Source: CAYQUO01 sp964420835 (GTDB lineage Bacteria; Chloroflexota; Anaerolineae; Anaerolineales; Anaerolineaceae). From it: a stretch of DNA of 64,000 nt. The translations under genes were made by a program, and so were the position numbers. Of this stretch, positions 43,946-53,112 are shown piece after piece. The notes under the pieces were generated by a model that was not told where the DNA came from, made no database searches, and saw only the letters and a program-made list of their open reading frames with translations. Each line of letters starts with the position of its first letter. The first letter of the stretch is position 1. The stretch lies in contig CAYQUO010000015.1 in the NCBI GenBank assembly GCA_964420835.1, forward strand, positions 14,804 to 78,803, written 5' to 3'.

Positions 43946-45348
43946 GTGAGTAGGATGATCAAACGATTAAAAACACTTCCTGAGGAAGATTTTATTTTCC
44001 GTATTGATTATTGGGTGTTGCTTACAAGCATATTCTTCTTGCGGCTTCACAACGCTTTTGGATATCGCTATTATTTGAATTGGCGGATTATTGGACTGAT
44101 GCCCGTAATATTTGGGGCTGTAATAAATATTCATTATTTAATTATTCACTGCATAAAGACCCGAATCCATAAGAAAATAGCAATTATCTTTGGGTTGTAT
44201 CTGGTTCTCATTTTCCAGGCAACCGTGAGAACCGCCTTCAGAAATTTGGATGTCAGTATGTTTTATTTTATGGGCGATTTTCTTATTCTGGCATCAATGA
44301 TAGTTTTCCTTTTTTCAACGTTTTGGATTGCCCAGGGGGACGAAAAACGGTTTGTGTTGGGAAAAGGATTAGTTTATGCTTTTGGAATTCATGTTGGGAT
44401 GAATATTGTTTTTTATCTCTTCGGGATTGATCCGAGGGAATCAATGTACCTAACCCAATACCCTGCTCAAATGCTGTCATTGATTGGCTTAAATATTGAT
44501 CGTGTTTTATTCCCAATGGCAGAGGGCATCAATAATTTTGGCTTATTATCTGGTGCAAGTTTGGTTGGATTGGTCTTGTTGAATAAATTCCTAAAAACTT
44601 TTCCAGAAACGCTATGCAATTATTATTAATCGTATGCTGTATCATAGCCATTTTGATGACCGATTCGCGTGGGGCTATGCTGTTTTCGGTTATGTCTGTG
44701 CTGTTCATGCTTTTACCCCGAAGAATGTTCATCTATGCCCGATGGTTTATATTTTTTCTTTCAGCCCTGCCGCTGTTTGCTTTTACACTGGCCCCTTCAT
44801 TTTTCTCCACCACAACCAGGTGGGCCAATCGCCCAAAAGTTGATTGGCAAAATGCGCCGTCGAATCAAACTGATGTATTGTGCATGGAAGCCATCAACAA
44901 TTACAATGGAACCCTTAGTAATCGTCCGATAATATGGGATATTGTTCTAAATAATTTAAAACAACCGAAAGGGGAGCAAATAATTGGATATGGTATTCGA
45001 GGGCATATAGCCTCCTCGATTTCGAAAGAATATTCCTGTTTGTTTGCAAGTTACGCCAATCCAGAGATCGCATCCTCACATAATATTTGGTTGCAGTTGA
45101 TACTTGATCTTGGTTATTTGGGGTTGGCTACGACCCTGGTACTGTTCGCCTCATTGCTTGTTGTCCTTGGTGGTAAGAACGGCAGGAAAAAGAATGACCA
45201 TTTAGTTGGGATGTTGTTATACATCGTATTAATTGGCTCACTCGAAGCACCATTGGCGGCAGATTTTGGTAACGTTTACATGTTGTTTTTAGCGATTTGC
45301 ACGATCGCATTGTTTTTGATAAATAATTCATCTGAGCAAAGAAAATAA
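43946..45348 (+). pseudogene. O-antigen ligase/polymerase-like gene split by a frameshift
   Basis: Two overlapping frames together make one ligase-sized protein (about 470 residues). Frame 1 (43946-44629, GTG start) holds the N-terminal membrane helices. Frame 2 (44614-45348), in the -1 frame, continues with LLLIVCCIIAILMTDSRGAMLFS, the ligase region NRPIIWDIVLNNLKQPKGEQIIGYG and HNIWLQLILDLGYLGL. Both frames are open only between about 44586 and 44626. That window includes an A5 run (44593-44597), a likely site for a one-base indel. No standard slippery heptamer was found there. It may be a true inactivation or a sequencing error. Confidence 0.75.
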
Positions 45349-45430
45349 ATAAGGCGATTGGCATATCTTGGAATGCAACATGGAAATAAAGAGATTGTGA
45401 TCAATACATCTGGTCGGGAGGAAAAACAAA

Positions 45431-46261
45431 TTGGTAAAGCTTGGTCGTTATTCATTATCGGAAATCTCCCTGGGGCGCCTGATTAGCGGTATCAATACAA
45501 GGGTTGCAGACATTCCCAACTCATTATCGTGGAATTTCGGAAGCCAGGCTTCCGCTAATCGGGAGAAACTGTCAAAATTAAAAAATTTACACCTTGGTAA
45601 ACGATGTTTTATTGTTGCCAATGGCCCAAGCCTGGCACGGATGGATTTGGATTTATTGCAGGCGGAAATTACATTCGGTTTGAACCGAATATACCTGATG
45701 TTCGAAAAAACCCGGTTTCGACCAACATATTATATTGCGGTTAATGAATTGGTATTGGAGCAATTCGCCCCTGATATAAAAAAGCTTGCAATGGCAAAAT
45801 TCATAAATTGGAATTGCAGATCGTTGTTTAATTCCATGGATCCTTCGATTCACTTTATAAAATCAAGATTGGTCATTCGTGATTTCTTTGGGACGGACCC
45901 GAGAAAGCCTCTTGTGGTTGGTGGAACAGTGACCTACGTTGCCTTGCAATTGGCGTTTTTTATGGGTTTTCAACAAGTGTATTTGATTGGTTTAGATCAT
46001 CATTATGTTGATAAAGGGATTCCAAACAAAACAGTCATTCAAAACCATTCCCAAGACGAAAGCCACTTTCACCCGGAATATTTCCCCAAAGGGATTAAAT
46101 GGCAGCTTCCTGATCTTTTACGTTCCGAGTTGGACTATCAAATCGCGCTCAACTATTATGAAAAACATGGACGTGAGATACTTGATGCAACGGAGGAAGG
46201 CAGGTGCCAGATTTTCCCAAAGGTGGATTACTCTTCGTTATTTATAAAGAAAGGTGGTTAG
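45431..46261 (+). CDS. DUF115/MptE-like protein of polysaccharide loci
   Basis: A 276-residue cytoplasmic protein. The core begins with LGKRCFIVANGPSLARMDLDLL and TFGLNRIYLMF, the signature of the DUF115 (6-hydroxymethylpterin pyrophosphokinase MptE-like) fold, and continues with VVGGTVTYVALQLAFFMGFQQVYLIGLDHHY. Members in surface-glycan clusters are suspected sugar- or nucleotide-handling enzymes; members near flagellin act in glycosylation. The start is a TTG at 45431 with GGGAGG 9 bases upstream. The precise reaction is unknown. Confidence 0.8.
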   Translation: MVKLGRYSLSEISLGRLISGINTRVADIPNSLSWNFGSQASANREKLSKLKNLHLGKRCFIVANGPSLARMDLDLLQAEITFGLNRIYLMFEKTRFRPTYYIAVNELVLEQFAPDIKKLAMAKFINWNCRSLFNSMDPSIHFIKSRLVIRDFFGTDPRKPLVVGGTVTYVALQLAFFMGFQQVYLIGLDHHYVDKGIPNKTVIQNHSQDESHFHPEYFPKGIKWQLPDLLRSELDYQIALNYYEKHGREILDATEEGRCQIFPKVDYSSLFIKKGG

Positions 46262-46326
46262 ATGGTGGAAATTGAATGTTTGTCTCCTTTTATAGATAAT
46301 TCTCATCCATCTGTTTTTAATTGCCC

Positions 46327-47412
46327 ATGGTGAATCCATTAATTACATCAGTTCTGAACCGTTTGGAAAGTAATGGTGTCCCGTTAAGTTGGTTCACAGG
46401 TAAGAGGGTGCTGGTTACCGGTGGTGCAGGTTTTATTGGCTCATGGCTGGTGGAAGCCCTCGCTGAATTGGGAGCTAAGGTTTATATCGTTGATAACCTT
46501 TGGCGAGGTTCGATCGATAATCTGAAGCGGGAAGATGGCAGTACGACCATATCACTCAAAGACCAATTCCTATACGGAGATTTATGTGATTATCAATTCG
46601 CATTAGCGTCGTGTAAAAAATCCGAGCCGGAAATTGTTTTTCACCTGGCTGATATCGTTGCAGGAATCAATTTTGTCTTTGCGAATGAGTCGTTTATATT
46701 TCGCACAAATATGTTAATCAACTCGAATGTATATAATGCAGTGAGTGAATGTGGAATCAATAAAGTAGTTTACTTGGGGACAGCCTGTAGTTACCCCAAA
46801 CATCTTCAACAACAAACAAATAATACTCCCATTAAAGAAGACGATGTATATCCTGCGCATCCTGAATCAGCGTATGGGTGGTCGAAATTAATGGGCGAGT
46901 ATGAACTTGAGCTATTGGAGAAAAGCACGGCCATTTCGGCAGGAATTCTTCGAGTCCATAATGTCTATGGCCCCAGGGCGTTATTTTCTCACAAGCGCTC
47001 ACAGGTAATTCCAAGCCTGATTCGAAAAGCAATTCAATATCCAAAAGAGGAACTAATAGTCTGGGGATCAGGCAAGCAAACGAGGGATTTTGTTTTTGTT
47101 GGTGATTTAATCGATGCGATACTAAGACTACCATCCCGGGGCTTGGGGAAAGGTGTAATTCAAATTGGGACTGCAAAAGAAACACCGATATCCGAGCTTG
47201 CGTCCCTGATTGTGAAGATCAGTGGTAAGAAGATTCCTATTATTTATGACATGACCAAACCGGAGGGAGATATTGGACGATCTGGGAATTATTCAAAAGC
47301 AACAGAAATGCTGGGATGGAAAGTCTTTACATCTCTCGAAAGCGGATTAAGGCAGACGTATGAATGGGAATATCGTCAGATCGTTGAAAGAGGAATTCCA
47401 ATTGATGAGTAG
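46327..47412 (+). CDS. NAD-dependent epimerase/dehydratase (extended SDR)
   Basis: A 361-residue nucleotide-sugar enzyme. Rossmann motif VLVTGGAGFIGSWLVEAL near residue 27, IVDNLWRGS, a TACSYPKH segment, and the catalytic Tyr-Lys pair in SAYGWSKLMGEYE near 180. FHLADIVAGINF and NVYGPR are typical of GDP-sugar epimerases and dehydratases of the GMER/GME type. I use the ATG at 46327; a TTG two codons upstream is equally possible and neither has an SD. It lies between the DUF115 gene and the WecG-like transferase. The product sugar is not determined. Confidence 0.88.
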   Translation: MVNPLITSVLNRLESNGVPLSWFTGKRVLVTGGAGFIGSWLVEALAELGAKVYIVDNLWRGSIDNLKREDGSTTISLKDQFLYGDLCDYQFALASCKKSEPEIVFHLADIVAGINFVFANESFIFRTNMLINSNVYNAVSECGINKVVYLGTACSYPKHLQQQTNNTPIKEDDVYPAHPESAYGWSKLMGEYELELLEKSTAISAGILRVHNVYGPRALFSHKRSQVIPSLIRKAIQYPKEELIVWGSGKQTRDFVFVGDLIDAILRLPSRGLGKGVIQIGTAKETPISELASLIVKISGKKIPIIYDMTKPEGDIGRSGNYSKATEMLGWKVFTSLESGLRQTYEWEYRQIVERGIPIDE

Positions 47413-47426
47413 GAATTCGTTGTCTT

Positions 47427-48272
47427 ATGGATGATTCATATATGCCTGGTTCCCTCCCGTTCCCCCGGATGAACATCCTGGGAATAAACATTTCCTGCTT
47501 ATCATATGCAGAAATGTATCCTGTGTTTGATCAGTGGTTAAATGATAAATATTTACGGTCACATTCTGTGGCGGTGATCAATGTTCATATTTGTGTTTCC
47601 GCTTTACTGAAAAAAAACTTGCGCGACCTTTATAACTCTGCTGACCTGGTCAGTATTGACAGCATGCCATTTCTAAAATGGGCAAGATTGTTTTATTACA
47701 AAAATAGCGACCGATTTTATGCACCTGATTTATTGCTTGAGATCAGCGACAAAGTCCAGGAAAAAGGATATAGCTTTTATTTATACGGAGGATATCCAGG
47801 AGCTCCAGAGAAGATAGCTGAGTTTCTGAAAAGGAAATTTAGCACCATAAATATTGCGGGAGTATATTCTCCCCCTTTTCGACCATTAACTGAAACGGAG
47901 GATTTTGAATTATGTGAAAAGATAAATAGGGCAAAACCGGATTTTTTATGGGTTGGATTGGGCTCTCCAAAGCAGGATGTCTGGATCCGGGATCATCTCG
48001 AAAAGATTAAAGGCTGCATCATGATCCCTTCTGGTGCAACCTTTGATTTTTTTTCCGGCAAAATACGTCAGGCGCCTAAATGGGTCAGGAATCTCGGTTT
48101 TGAGTGGCTATTCAGATTATCGCAGGATTTCACGAGACTTTGGATTCGTTATACAGTTTACAACTTGATTTTTATTGTTATGTTCACCCTCCAATTATTA
48201 CGAATCATCAGTTTTGATAAGGATAATTTTCTTACCATTTTGGGATTCCGGACAAAATTCTGGAATAGTTAA
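47427..48272 (+). CDS. WecG/TagA/CpsF glycosyltransferase (GT26)
   Basis: A 281-residue transferase that adds the second sugar to a polyprenyl-linked first sugar. Diagnostic stretches are NVHICVSALLKKNLRDLYNSADLVSIDSMP near residue 48, FYLYGGYPGAPEKIAE near 112, and PDFLWVGLGSPKQDVWI with GATFDFFSGKIRQAPKWVRNLGFEWLFRL. A C-terminal hydrophobic tail (about 245-265) could associate it with the membrane. The gene starts 14 bp after the epimerase. Confidence 0.93.
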   Translation: MDDSYMPGSLPFPRMNILGINISCLSYAEMYPVFDQWLNDKYLRSHSVAVINVHICVSALLKKNLRDLYNSADLVSIDSMPFLKWARLFYYKNSDRFYAPDLLLEISDKVQEKGYSFYLYGGYPGAPEKIAEFLKRKFSTINIAGVYSPPFRPLTETEDFELCEKINRAKPDFLWVGLGSPKQDVWIRDHLEKIKGCIMIPSGATFDFFSGKIRQAPKWVRNLGFEWLFRLSQDFTRLWIRYTVYNLIFIVMFTLQLLRIISFDKDNFLTILGFRTKFWNS

Positions 48273-48352
48273 GCCGAACCGATTTGAGGACAATCTCAAA
48301 TATTGTTTATGAAGCGTTGAAACTAGGAAATTAAGTCAGAGAGAATATCATT

Positions 48353-49762
48353 ATGCTCCGGCGATTTTCAGTCAATTTTGCAGTGTTGTCCTTGTTTCTC
48401 GATTGGGCGTTACTGGTTTTGGCATTTCTGATTGCAGTTGCCGCCCGGCGACCACTTAACATCCTTCCGTTCGTTGAACCGATCACCTCGCCGGTAATAA
48501 TTCCCATTACCATCATAATCCTTTTTCCATTGCTTTGGGTTGGGATATTATTGCTTTTTTCTGTTTACGACGGAAGAAAAAATTTAAAAGCCACCCATGA
48601 AGTTGTCAGTCTGACTTTTGGATCCATATTAGCAGCCATATCCATGGCGGGGGTGCTGTATTTATCATTTCGTGAGATCTCCCGTTTTCTATTTCTCACC
48701 TTTATAGGAATGGGTTACGGATTTGTTCTCGGTTGGCGTGTGATCTATAGGATCGTTTACAAAAGAAATATATTCGGAATGGTGAAAAAGCGCAGGGTGA
48801 TCATTGTTGGCTCGAGCGAATCCGGTGTGTTGATAGCAGAAAAGATTCGGGAGGATGAACAATTTAATCTTGAATTGGTTGGGTGGATTGGCAGTCCGGA
48901 ATGTCCAGGTCAGGGCGACCAAATCCTTGGCCCCCTTGAGGCTGCTCATGAAATTATCGGTTCATACAAGGTTGACGATGTGATCCTTGCATTGCCGCGG
49001 ATGGATGAAACACAATTGGTCCAGGTTGTGAGCGAGCTTCATGATCTCCCTGTACGGGTTTGGGTCATTCCTGATTATTATTCCCTTGCCTTGCACAAGG
49101 CGTCCATCGAAGAGTTTGCTGGTTTACCGTTACTGGACTTGAGAGCCCCGGCTTTGAGCGACTATCAACGGTTTATTAAACGGGTTTTTGATCTTCTGGT
49201 TTCATTCGTATCATTGCCAATTATCATTCCCTTCTGTGGGGTAATTGGCTTATTAATAAAGCTGGATAGCTGGGGGCCGGTCTTCTATTCGTCTAGCCGG
49301 GTTGGAGAAAATGGAAGGGTATTTAAAATGCTCAAGTTTCGCTCGATGGTGGCGGATGCGGAAAAACACCTTGTTGTTTCTCATATATCCGGTGAAGTGG
49401 ACAAGGTAAATCACAAGAAAAGAGATGATCCCAGGATCACCCGAATTGGGAAATTTCTCCGCAGAACAAGCATTGACGAGATACCGCAAATTTGGAATGT
49501 ATTGCGGGGCGAAATGAGCCTTGTTGGGCCCAGGCCGGAACTGCCGGAATTGGTTGAAAAATACGACACCTGGCAGCGGAAAAGATTCGCCGTTCCACAA
49601 GGAATGACTGGTTGGTGGCAGATTAATGGCAGAAGTGACAAGCCAATGCATCTCCACACAGAGGAAGACCTGTATTACGTGCAGCATTATTCCATCTGGC
49701 TTGACCTGCAGATCATTATTAAAACAATCTGGGTGGTCATTAGTGGACAGGGGGCTTTTTAA
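48353..49762 (+). CDS. polyprenyl-phosphate sugar phosphotransferase (WbaP/CpsE-like)
   Basis: The 469-residue initiating enzyme of polysaccharide synthesis, moving a sugar-1-phosphate onto undecaprenyl phosphate. Four hydrophobic helices occupy about 1-125. A CoA-binding-like Rossmann domain (RRVIIVGSSESGVLIAEKI) spans 145-240. The C-terminal bacterial sugar transferase domain begins with KRVFDLLVSFVSLPIIIPF and contains VFKMLKFRSM, RRTSIDEIPQIWNVLRGEMSLVGPRPELPELV and the QGMTGWWQINGRSD segment. Full length and intact. Confidence 0.94.
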   Translation: MLRRFSVNFAVLSLFLDWALLVLAFLIAVAARRPLNILPFVEPITSPVIIPITIIILFPLLWVGILLLFSVYDGRKNLKATHEVVSLTFGSILAAISMAGVLYLSFREISRFLFLTFIGMGYGFVLGWRVIYRIVYKRNIFGMVKKRRVIIVGSSESGVLIAEKIREDEQFNLELVGWIGSPECPGQGDQILGPLEAAHEIIGSYKVDDVILALPRMDETQLVQVVSELHDLPVRVWVIPDYYSLALHKASIEEFAGLPLLDLRAPALSDYQRFIKRVFDLLVSFVSLPIIIPFCGVIGLLIKLDSWGPVFYSSSRVGENGRVFKMLKFRSMVADAEKHLVVSHISGEVDKVNHKKRDDPRITRIGKFLRRTSIDEIPQIWNVLRGEMSLVGPRPELPELVEKYDTWQRKRFAVPQGMTGWWQINGRSDKPMHLHTEEDLYYVQHYSIWLDLQIIIKTIWVVISGQGAF

Positions 49763-49836
49763 CTGAGGATTACCTCGCATGAATCTTGCAACTAAATTCG
49801 CTAAATCATTGTCAACTTGTATGGGAGCAAGACGTC

Positions 49837-50706
49837 ATGCATCGAAAAATCGGATGGGTAGTGATCATGCTCATGCTGGCTGGATGTGGGGGAACTGTAT
49901 TATCCCTGCCGATTGATTTGCCACAGGTCATCATCATTCAAGGCATGAATGAAGAATCAATAGGTGCCAATCAAGCATGTGCCGAGTCAGATTGCAAATC
50001 TCTGAATTGTCCCACGGTAATTTGCCCTACCTGTCCAGCAATAACCACTTCACAAGCACAAACTGCTACAAAAACAGTCATTCCATCATTCACGCCAACC
50101 GATACTCGAACAACCATCCCAACCAAAACCACAACCTGGACATATACACCGACATTTACCAAAACCCCCACAAAAACCAACACCTCTACATTTACAGTTA
50201 CCGCAACCCGCACACCAACTGATACAAAATCTCCAACGGCGACTAATATTCAAACCGAAACAAATACGCTGGTGCCAACAAGAGCATTTACATCGACACC
50301 TGGGCCAACAAATATATTCATTCCTGAAAATTACCGCTTCAAACCTCAACCCGGCGCGCCAGTTTATATGCAAAACTTTGTGCATCCAGATTCTGGTTGC
50401 AATTGGATGGGGGTCGCAGGGCAGGTCTTTGATAAATTTCAGCGACCGGTGGGAAACCTGGTAATCGTCGTGGAAGGAACTTTGAACAATCAACCGATCG
50501 ATTCTATCGGAGTAACCTCAGCCCGGCAGGAATACGGACCCGGTGGTTATGAAGTAATTGTTGGGTATTCAGCGGTGGATTCAATTAACAATCTCACTGC
50601 GACGATTTATGACTTGGAAGGAAATCAATTGTCGGCATCAATGAGTTTTAATACATATGCCGATTGCTCAAAAAACCTGGCTTTGATTAATTTCGTCCAA
50701 AATTAG
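49837..50706 (+). CDS. lipoprotein with long Thr/Pro linker and C-WMGV domain
   Basis: Unrecognised function, 289 residues. ATG at 49837-49839 has GGGAG upstream and begins a clear lipoprotein signal peptide (MHRKIGWVVIMLMLAGCGG, lipobox LAGC); the longer frame is rejected. Cys-rich segment (CAESDCKSLNCPTVICPTCP) near 45-65 precedes about 85 residues of Thr/Pro repeat. The C-terminal domain (about 170-289) reads GCNWMGVAGQVFDKFQRPV, YGPGGYEV and CSKNLALINFVQ. It is the same module as at the C-terminus of 10846-11607. Its place inside the EPS locus suggests a surface role, perhaps holding or presenting glycan. Confidence 0.78.
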   Translation: MHRKIGWVVIMLMLAGCGGTVLSLPIDLPQVIIIQGMNEESIGANQACAESDCKSLNCPTVICPTCPAITTSQAQTATKTVIPSFTPTDTRTTIPTKTTTWTYTPTFTKTPTKTNTSTFTVTATRTPTDTKSPTATNIQTETNTLVPTRAFTSTPGPTNIFIPENYRFKPQPGAPVYMQNFVHPDSGCNWMGVAGQVFDKFQRPVGNLVIVVEGTLNNQPIDSIGVTSARQEYGPGGYEVIVGYSAVDSINNLTATIYDLEGNQLSASMSFNTYADCSKNLALINFVQN

Positions 50707-50850
50707 GCAACGGAATTATATTGCTTGTACAGGCTGGTAAAAAGGATCATTTGCCTGCCTATTCACTCATTCAATGACCGGATCAATTGCTCAATATTGT
50801 TTACAGTATAATGAATCCATGGTTGCTTGAAAACGGGTTTTTCGTTGATC

Positions 50851-51648
50851 ATGGACAAAACACTCAAACCATTGGATTTAATAAAAAAAATAGTTTTCAA
50901 TTGGAAAGTATTATTTTTATTTATGCTCGTTGGCGCAGGTGCCGGAGAGCTGGCCCATTACCTGTATCCTCCTATCTTCGAGTCCCACGCTTCATTATCT
51001 GTAAACATAGATTACACCCGAACAGGACTATTAACTGACATTGAAGAGGACCAAGTGTTGGGCATGATAGGAGACCTGATCACATCACCCGAATTAATCA
51101 CAGTTGTATTGCAAACGATCAATTCTGAGGAGGGAATTGATCTTGATGAAGCTGGATTGCGTGGAACCGCATCTTTGGAGAGGGACCATGAAAAATTTGT
51201 AATCAGAATTCATCATACTGATCCGCGCATATCGGCCTACATTGCCAACACCTGGATAAACCTTGTGAATGAAAGGTTGCTTGACGCACATGGTCATGCT
51301 GTAATTGCTGCCAACTATCAAAAATACCTTGACTCACTTGAGTCCTGTCTGGAAAATAGTGTTGTAATTGACCCTGCTACACCTTTTTGCAGCATCCAGG
51401 GTGTGACACAACTCCAAAATGAACTGGATGTCTTGGGGAAGGCCATTTTGTATGAAAAAAAGCTTGGCAAAGGAATATCCCCTGCCATTGGGTTTCAAAT
51501 CTCCGCATATGCCCAGCCTGCCAGCAGGCCAGTAAGACACGCAAGAGGTACACTAATTTTGGCGGGCAGTACTCTGGGTTTCATCATTTGTTTATGTATT
51601 ATTAAAATTAAATCCGCAAATCAAATCCAGGATAAACCAATTCCGTGA
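50851..51648 (+). CDS. Wzz/YveK-like chain-length or co-polymerase protein
   Basis: A 265-residue membrane protein with two terminal helices (about 17-37 and 232-250) around a periplasmic or extracellular domain, the Wzz topology. The start of the domain, YLYPPIFESHASLSVNIDY, is the characteristic beta-strand after the first helix. No cytoplasmic tyrosine-kinase domain follows. A Pro-rich segment before the second helix (QPASRPVRHARG) matches the family. ATG at 50851 is chosen over an upstream codon because the product then begins MDKTLKPLDLI; SD is weak. The stop overlaps the next gene's start by 4 bp. Confidence 0.8.
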   Translation: MDKTLKPLDLIKKIVFNWKVLFLFMLVGAGAGELAHYLYPPIFESHASLSVNIDYTRTGLLTDIEEDQVLGMIGDLITSPELITVVLQTINSEEGIDLDEAGLRGTASLERDHEKFVIRIHHTDPRISAYIANTWINLVNERLLDAHGHAVIAANYQKYLDSLESCLENSVVIDPATPFCSIQGVTQLQNELDVLGKAILYEKKLGKGISPAIGFQISAYAQPASRPVRHARGTLILAGSTLGFIICLCIIKIKSANQIQDKPIP

Positions 51649-53108
51649 ATTATTATCAATACCCAAGGATTAATACGATTCTTTGGGCTGCGCTGGTCGT
51701 TTTTCTCCCCATAACAAGTATGCCGCTTGTGGCCAAAATGGTTGGGTCGGATGCTGTTGCCGCACCTTCAGGGGTTTTTCTTCTGTTCATGGTTCTTTTC
51801 TGGTTGATCCCTTATGTTATCAAAGGCGGGCACTTTTCTGAAATAAGTGCACCCTTATTGGGCTTTCTATTGGTGGCTGTTGGAACAACCGTTGTATCAC
51901 ATTTTCGCGAAATACCAATATGGAAAGAGAACAGCCCTATCCGTGCACAATTGCAGGCAATGATTACGCTGGCAGTTGGTTTATGTTTTTATCTGGTTAC
52001 GATGACATGGCTGTCCGATGAAAATCGGAGAATTACCACATTGAAAATCATTAATTTCTCTGGTGGAATTACCTTGGTGTGGTCTTTCGCGCAAGGATTC
52101 TCTTGGTTGGTCTGGAATCGCTACCCGGCATGGATGTGGACTTTCCATGAACTCTATTCCCTTGGCCCTTTGTTCAGGCAACGTGTGGTGGGTTTCGCGT
52201 TGGAGCCGTCTTGGTTGGCACATCAATTAAACCTGATCTTTATCCCGTTTTGGCTGGCATCAACGGTATGTCATTTCTCCGTGCATCGAATTCGGATTTG
52301 GAAATTATCCTTAGAAAACCTTTTCCTGGCAGGGAGTCTGGTGGTTTTAGGAATGACATTTTCCAGGATCGGGTTGCTCGGGTTCCTGCTGATGATCACT
52401 TACCTGATTATCCATTCATACATATGGCTGCAAAAAAAGATCAAGGGAATCTTTGAGAATAAAAAACAGACGATCCCTGGTCTGCCATCCAAAAGGATCA
52501 TTATCTCATTGATACCGATATTGCTGATTCTTGCTTACTTGTTGGCAATTATTATGGCCGGATATGGATTGACCATCCTCGACCCACGAATGGTGAATCT
52601 TTATAAATTCGACATAAAACAGTCCAACCCACTTCTCTATTATGCAAAACAACTCACGGTGGCCGCCCGTCTGGTTTACTGGGAGGCTGGCTGGAAGGTT
52701 TTTTCAAATCACCCATGGCTGGGTGTTGGCATGGGCAATGCAGGTTTTTTCTTGCCGGGTGAATTAAGTGTTGAATCAATGGGACTGACGGAAGTAAGGC
52801 AACTACTTTATAGAACACCTGTATTATTAAACATAAAAAACTTGTGGATCAGGCTCCTGGCAGAAACAGGGATTGTTGGGTTTTCTATATATGTTTGCTG
52901 GCTTGTTAATCTTTGGAGATCTTCAAAGGGTTTACTGGAGTCGGATTTCCCTCTGGCTAAAACAATTGGTTGGATGGGAATATTTGCGATATTGGGACTT
53001 GCCCTTGAAGGGTTTAGCCTCGATTCATTCGCATTGCCATATTCCTGGCTTACTTTCGGCTTTATAACCTCGGCAAATTATCAGAAGGTTTTATTGGTGG
53101 AAAGGTAG
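51645..53108 (+). CDS. O-antigen ligase/polymerase-like membrane protein
   Basis: A 487-residue integral membrane protein with about 12 helices. The Wzy_C-type region lies near 340-400 (AARLVYWEAGWKVFSNHPWLGVGMGNAGFFLPG), preceded by the periplasmic loop. The short motif RVVGFALEPSWLAHQLNLIF near 185 is also typical. The GTG start overlaps the Wzz-like gene by 4 bp, so the two are translationally coupled, as expected for a polymerase with its length regulator. This is the best Wzy candidate of the three in the locus. Confidence 0.85.
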   Translation: MNYYQYPRINTILWAALVVFLPITSMPLVAKMVGSDAVAAPSGVFLLFMVLFWLIPYVIKGGHFSEISAPLLGFLLVAVGTTVVSHFREIPIWKENSPIRAQLQAMITLAVGLCFYLVTMTWLSDENRRITTLKIINFSGGITLVWSFAQGFSWLVWNRYPAWMWTFHELYSLGPLFRQRVVGFALEPSWLAHQLNLIFIPFWLASTVCHFSVHRIRIWKLSLENLFLAGSLVVLGMTFSRIGLLGFLLMITYLIIHSYIWLQKKIKGIFENKKQTIPGLPSKRIIISLIPILLILAYLLAIIMAGYGLTILDPRMVNLYKFDIKQSNPLLYYAKQLTVAARLVYWEAGWKVFSNHPWLGVGMGNAGFFLPGELSVESMGLTEVRQLLYRTPVLLNIKNLWIRLLAETGIVGFSIYVCWLVNLWRSSKGLLESDFPLAKTIGWMGIFAILGLALEGFSLDSFALPYSWLTFGFITSANYQKVLLVER

Positions 53109-53112
53109 GCGT

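Noticed and set aside
44590..44600. Programmed -1 frameshifting in the split ligase gene
   Set aside because: The A5 run is not arranged as a slippery heptamer in the zero frame and no downstream pseudoknot was seen; indel is more likely.
50045..50330. Thr/Pro codon repeats in the lipoprotein linker as a DNA repeat or CRISPR-like array
   Set aside because: The repetition is of short degenerate codons within an open frame, with no fixed unit length or spacer.
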